A stretch of DNA of 30,604 nt from positions 21,437 to 52,040 of the forward strand of contig JAHNZQ020003147.1 in NCBI GenBank assembly GCA_019155205.2, given 5' to 3'. The DNA is from Gracilaria vermiculophylla. Taxonomy: Eukaryota; Rhodophyta; Florideophyceae; Gracilariales; Gracilariaceae. This document shows positions 30,478 to 30,604 of the stretch, in pieces (within the stretch, counting starts at the first letter, position 1; every line of letters starts with the position of its first letter). The position numbers and the translations under genes are program-made. The notes beneath the pieces are model-generated. The model did no database searches. It saw only the letters and a list, made by a program, of their open reading frames with translations, and was not told where the DNA came from.

Positions 30478-30604
30478 TGTTGATGTTCAGACATGGTCGA
30501 GTGCCTGTCAGTCGCTCAAGTTGGTCTTGGAAACAAAGATGCAGGGGACGATGGGCACTTTTGGGCACCCTCTTCGAAAAAGCGCATATGCGCCTCTGCT
30601 CGAA
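30478..30604 (+). mobile_element. Copia-3-family LTR, partial at window end
   Basis: Starts TGTTGATGTTCAGACATGG and matches the first 127 bp of solo LTR B almost exactly. It runs off the window, so it may be a solo LTR or the 5' LTR of a complete element. Confidence 0.88.

Overview
The window looks like a repeat-rich, transposon-filled part of a eukaryotic nuclear genome. I see no intact host gene, rRNA or tRNA gene, operon or CRISPR array. Almost everything recognisable is LTR retrotransposon (one Ty3/gypsy element, four Ty1/copia elements, solo LTRs) plus a decayed piggyBac transposase and a tRNA-like SINE candidate. The mix of elements and the style of the copia and gypsy proteins suggest an oomycete (Phytophthora/Peronospora-like). 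That is an inference from family resemblance, not shown by a host gene.

Left part (1-2.7 kb): a broken piggyBac transposase lies between two inverted ~195-bp repeat arms. A SINE-like sequence and a perfect 53-bp palindrome sit just inside the right arm. Middle (2.5-16.46 kb): a Ty3/gypsy element on the plus strand has gag, protease, reverse transcriptase, RNase H, integrase and a chromodomain-like tail. Its gag is split by copia-1 (4178-11045), which has two LTRs and a near-perfect 5-bp target duplication. Copia-1 is itself split by a minus-strand solo LTR (6604-7333) with a perfect 5-bp duplication, so three insertion events are nested. From 16.46 to 18.95 kb, a minus-strand reading frame that I cannot identify carries another solo LTR.

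Right part (18.95-30.6 kb): copia-2 (minus strand) is an internally deleted relative of copia-1. It has lost reverse transcriptase but keeps a 505-codon integrase-RNase H frame. It lies inside the gag of copia-3 (plus strand), a different copia family whose 3' LTR is the same family as the solo LTRs. That 3' LTR holds another solo LTR. Copia-3 in turn sits in copia-4, a decayed copia-1 relative whose 3' part and LTR remain. Copia-4 abuts an old LTR fragment that is cut by one more LTR running off the window.

No autonomous element looks intact. Damage includes stop codons, a few frameshifts, and changes at catalytic positions: gypsy protease DTG to DTR, copia-1 integrase Asp to Val, copia-2 protease DSG to ESG. 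Insertion order can be read from the nesting: gypsy before copia-1 before solo LTR A; copia-4 before copia-3 before copia-2 and solo LTR C.
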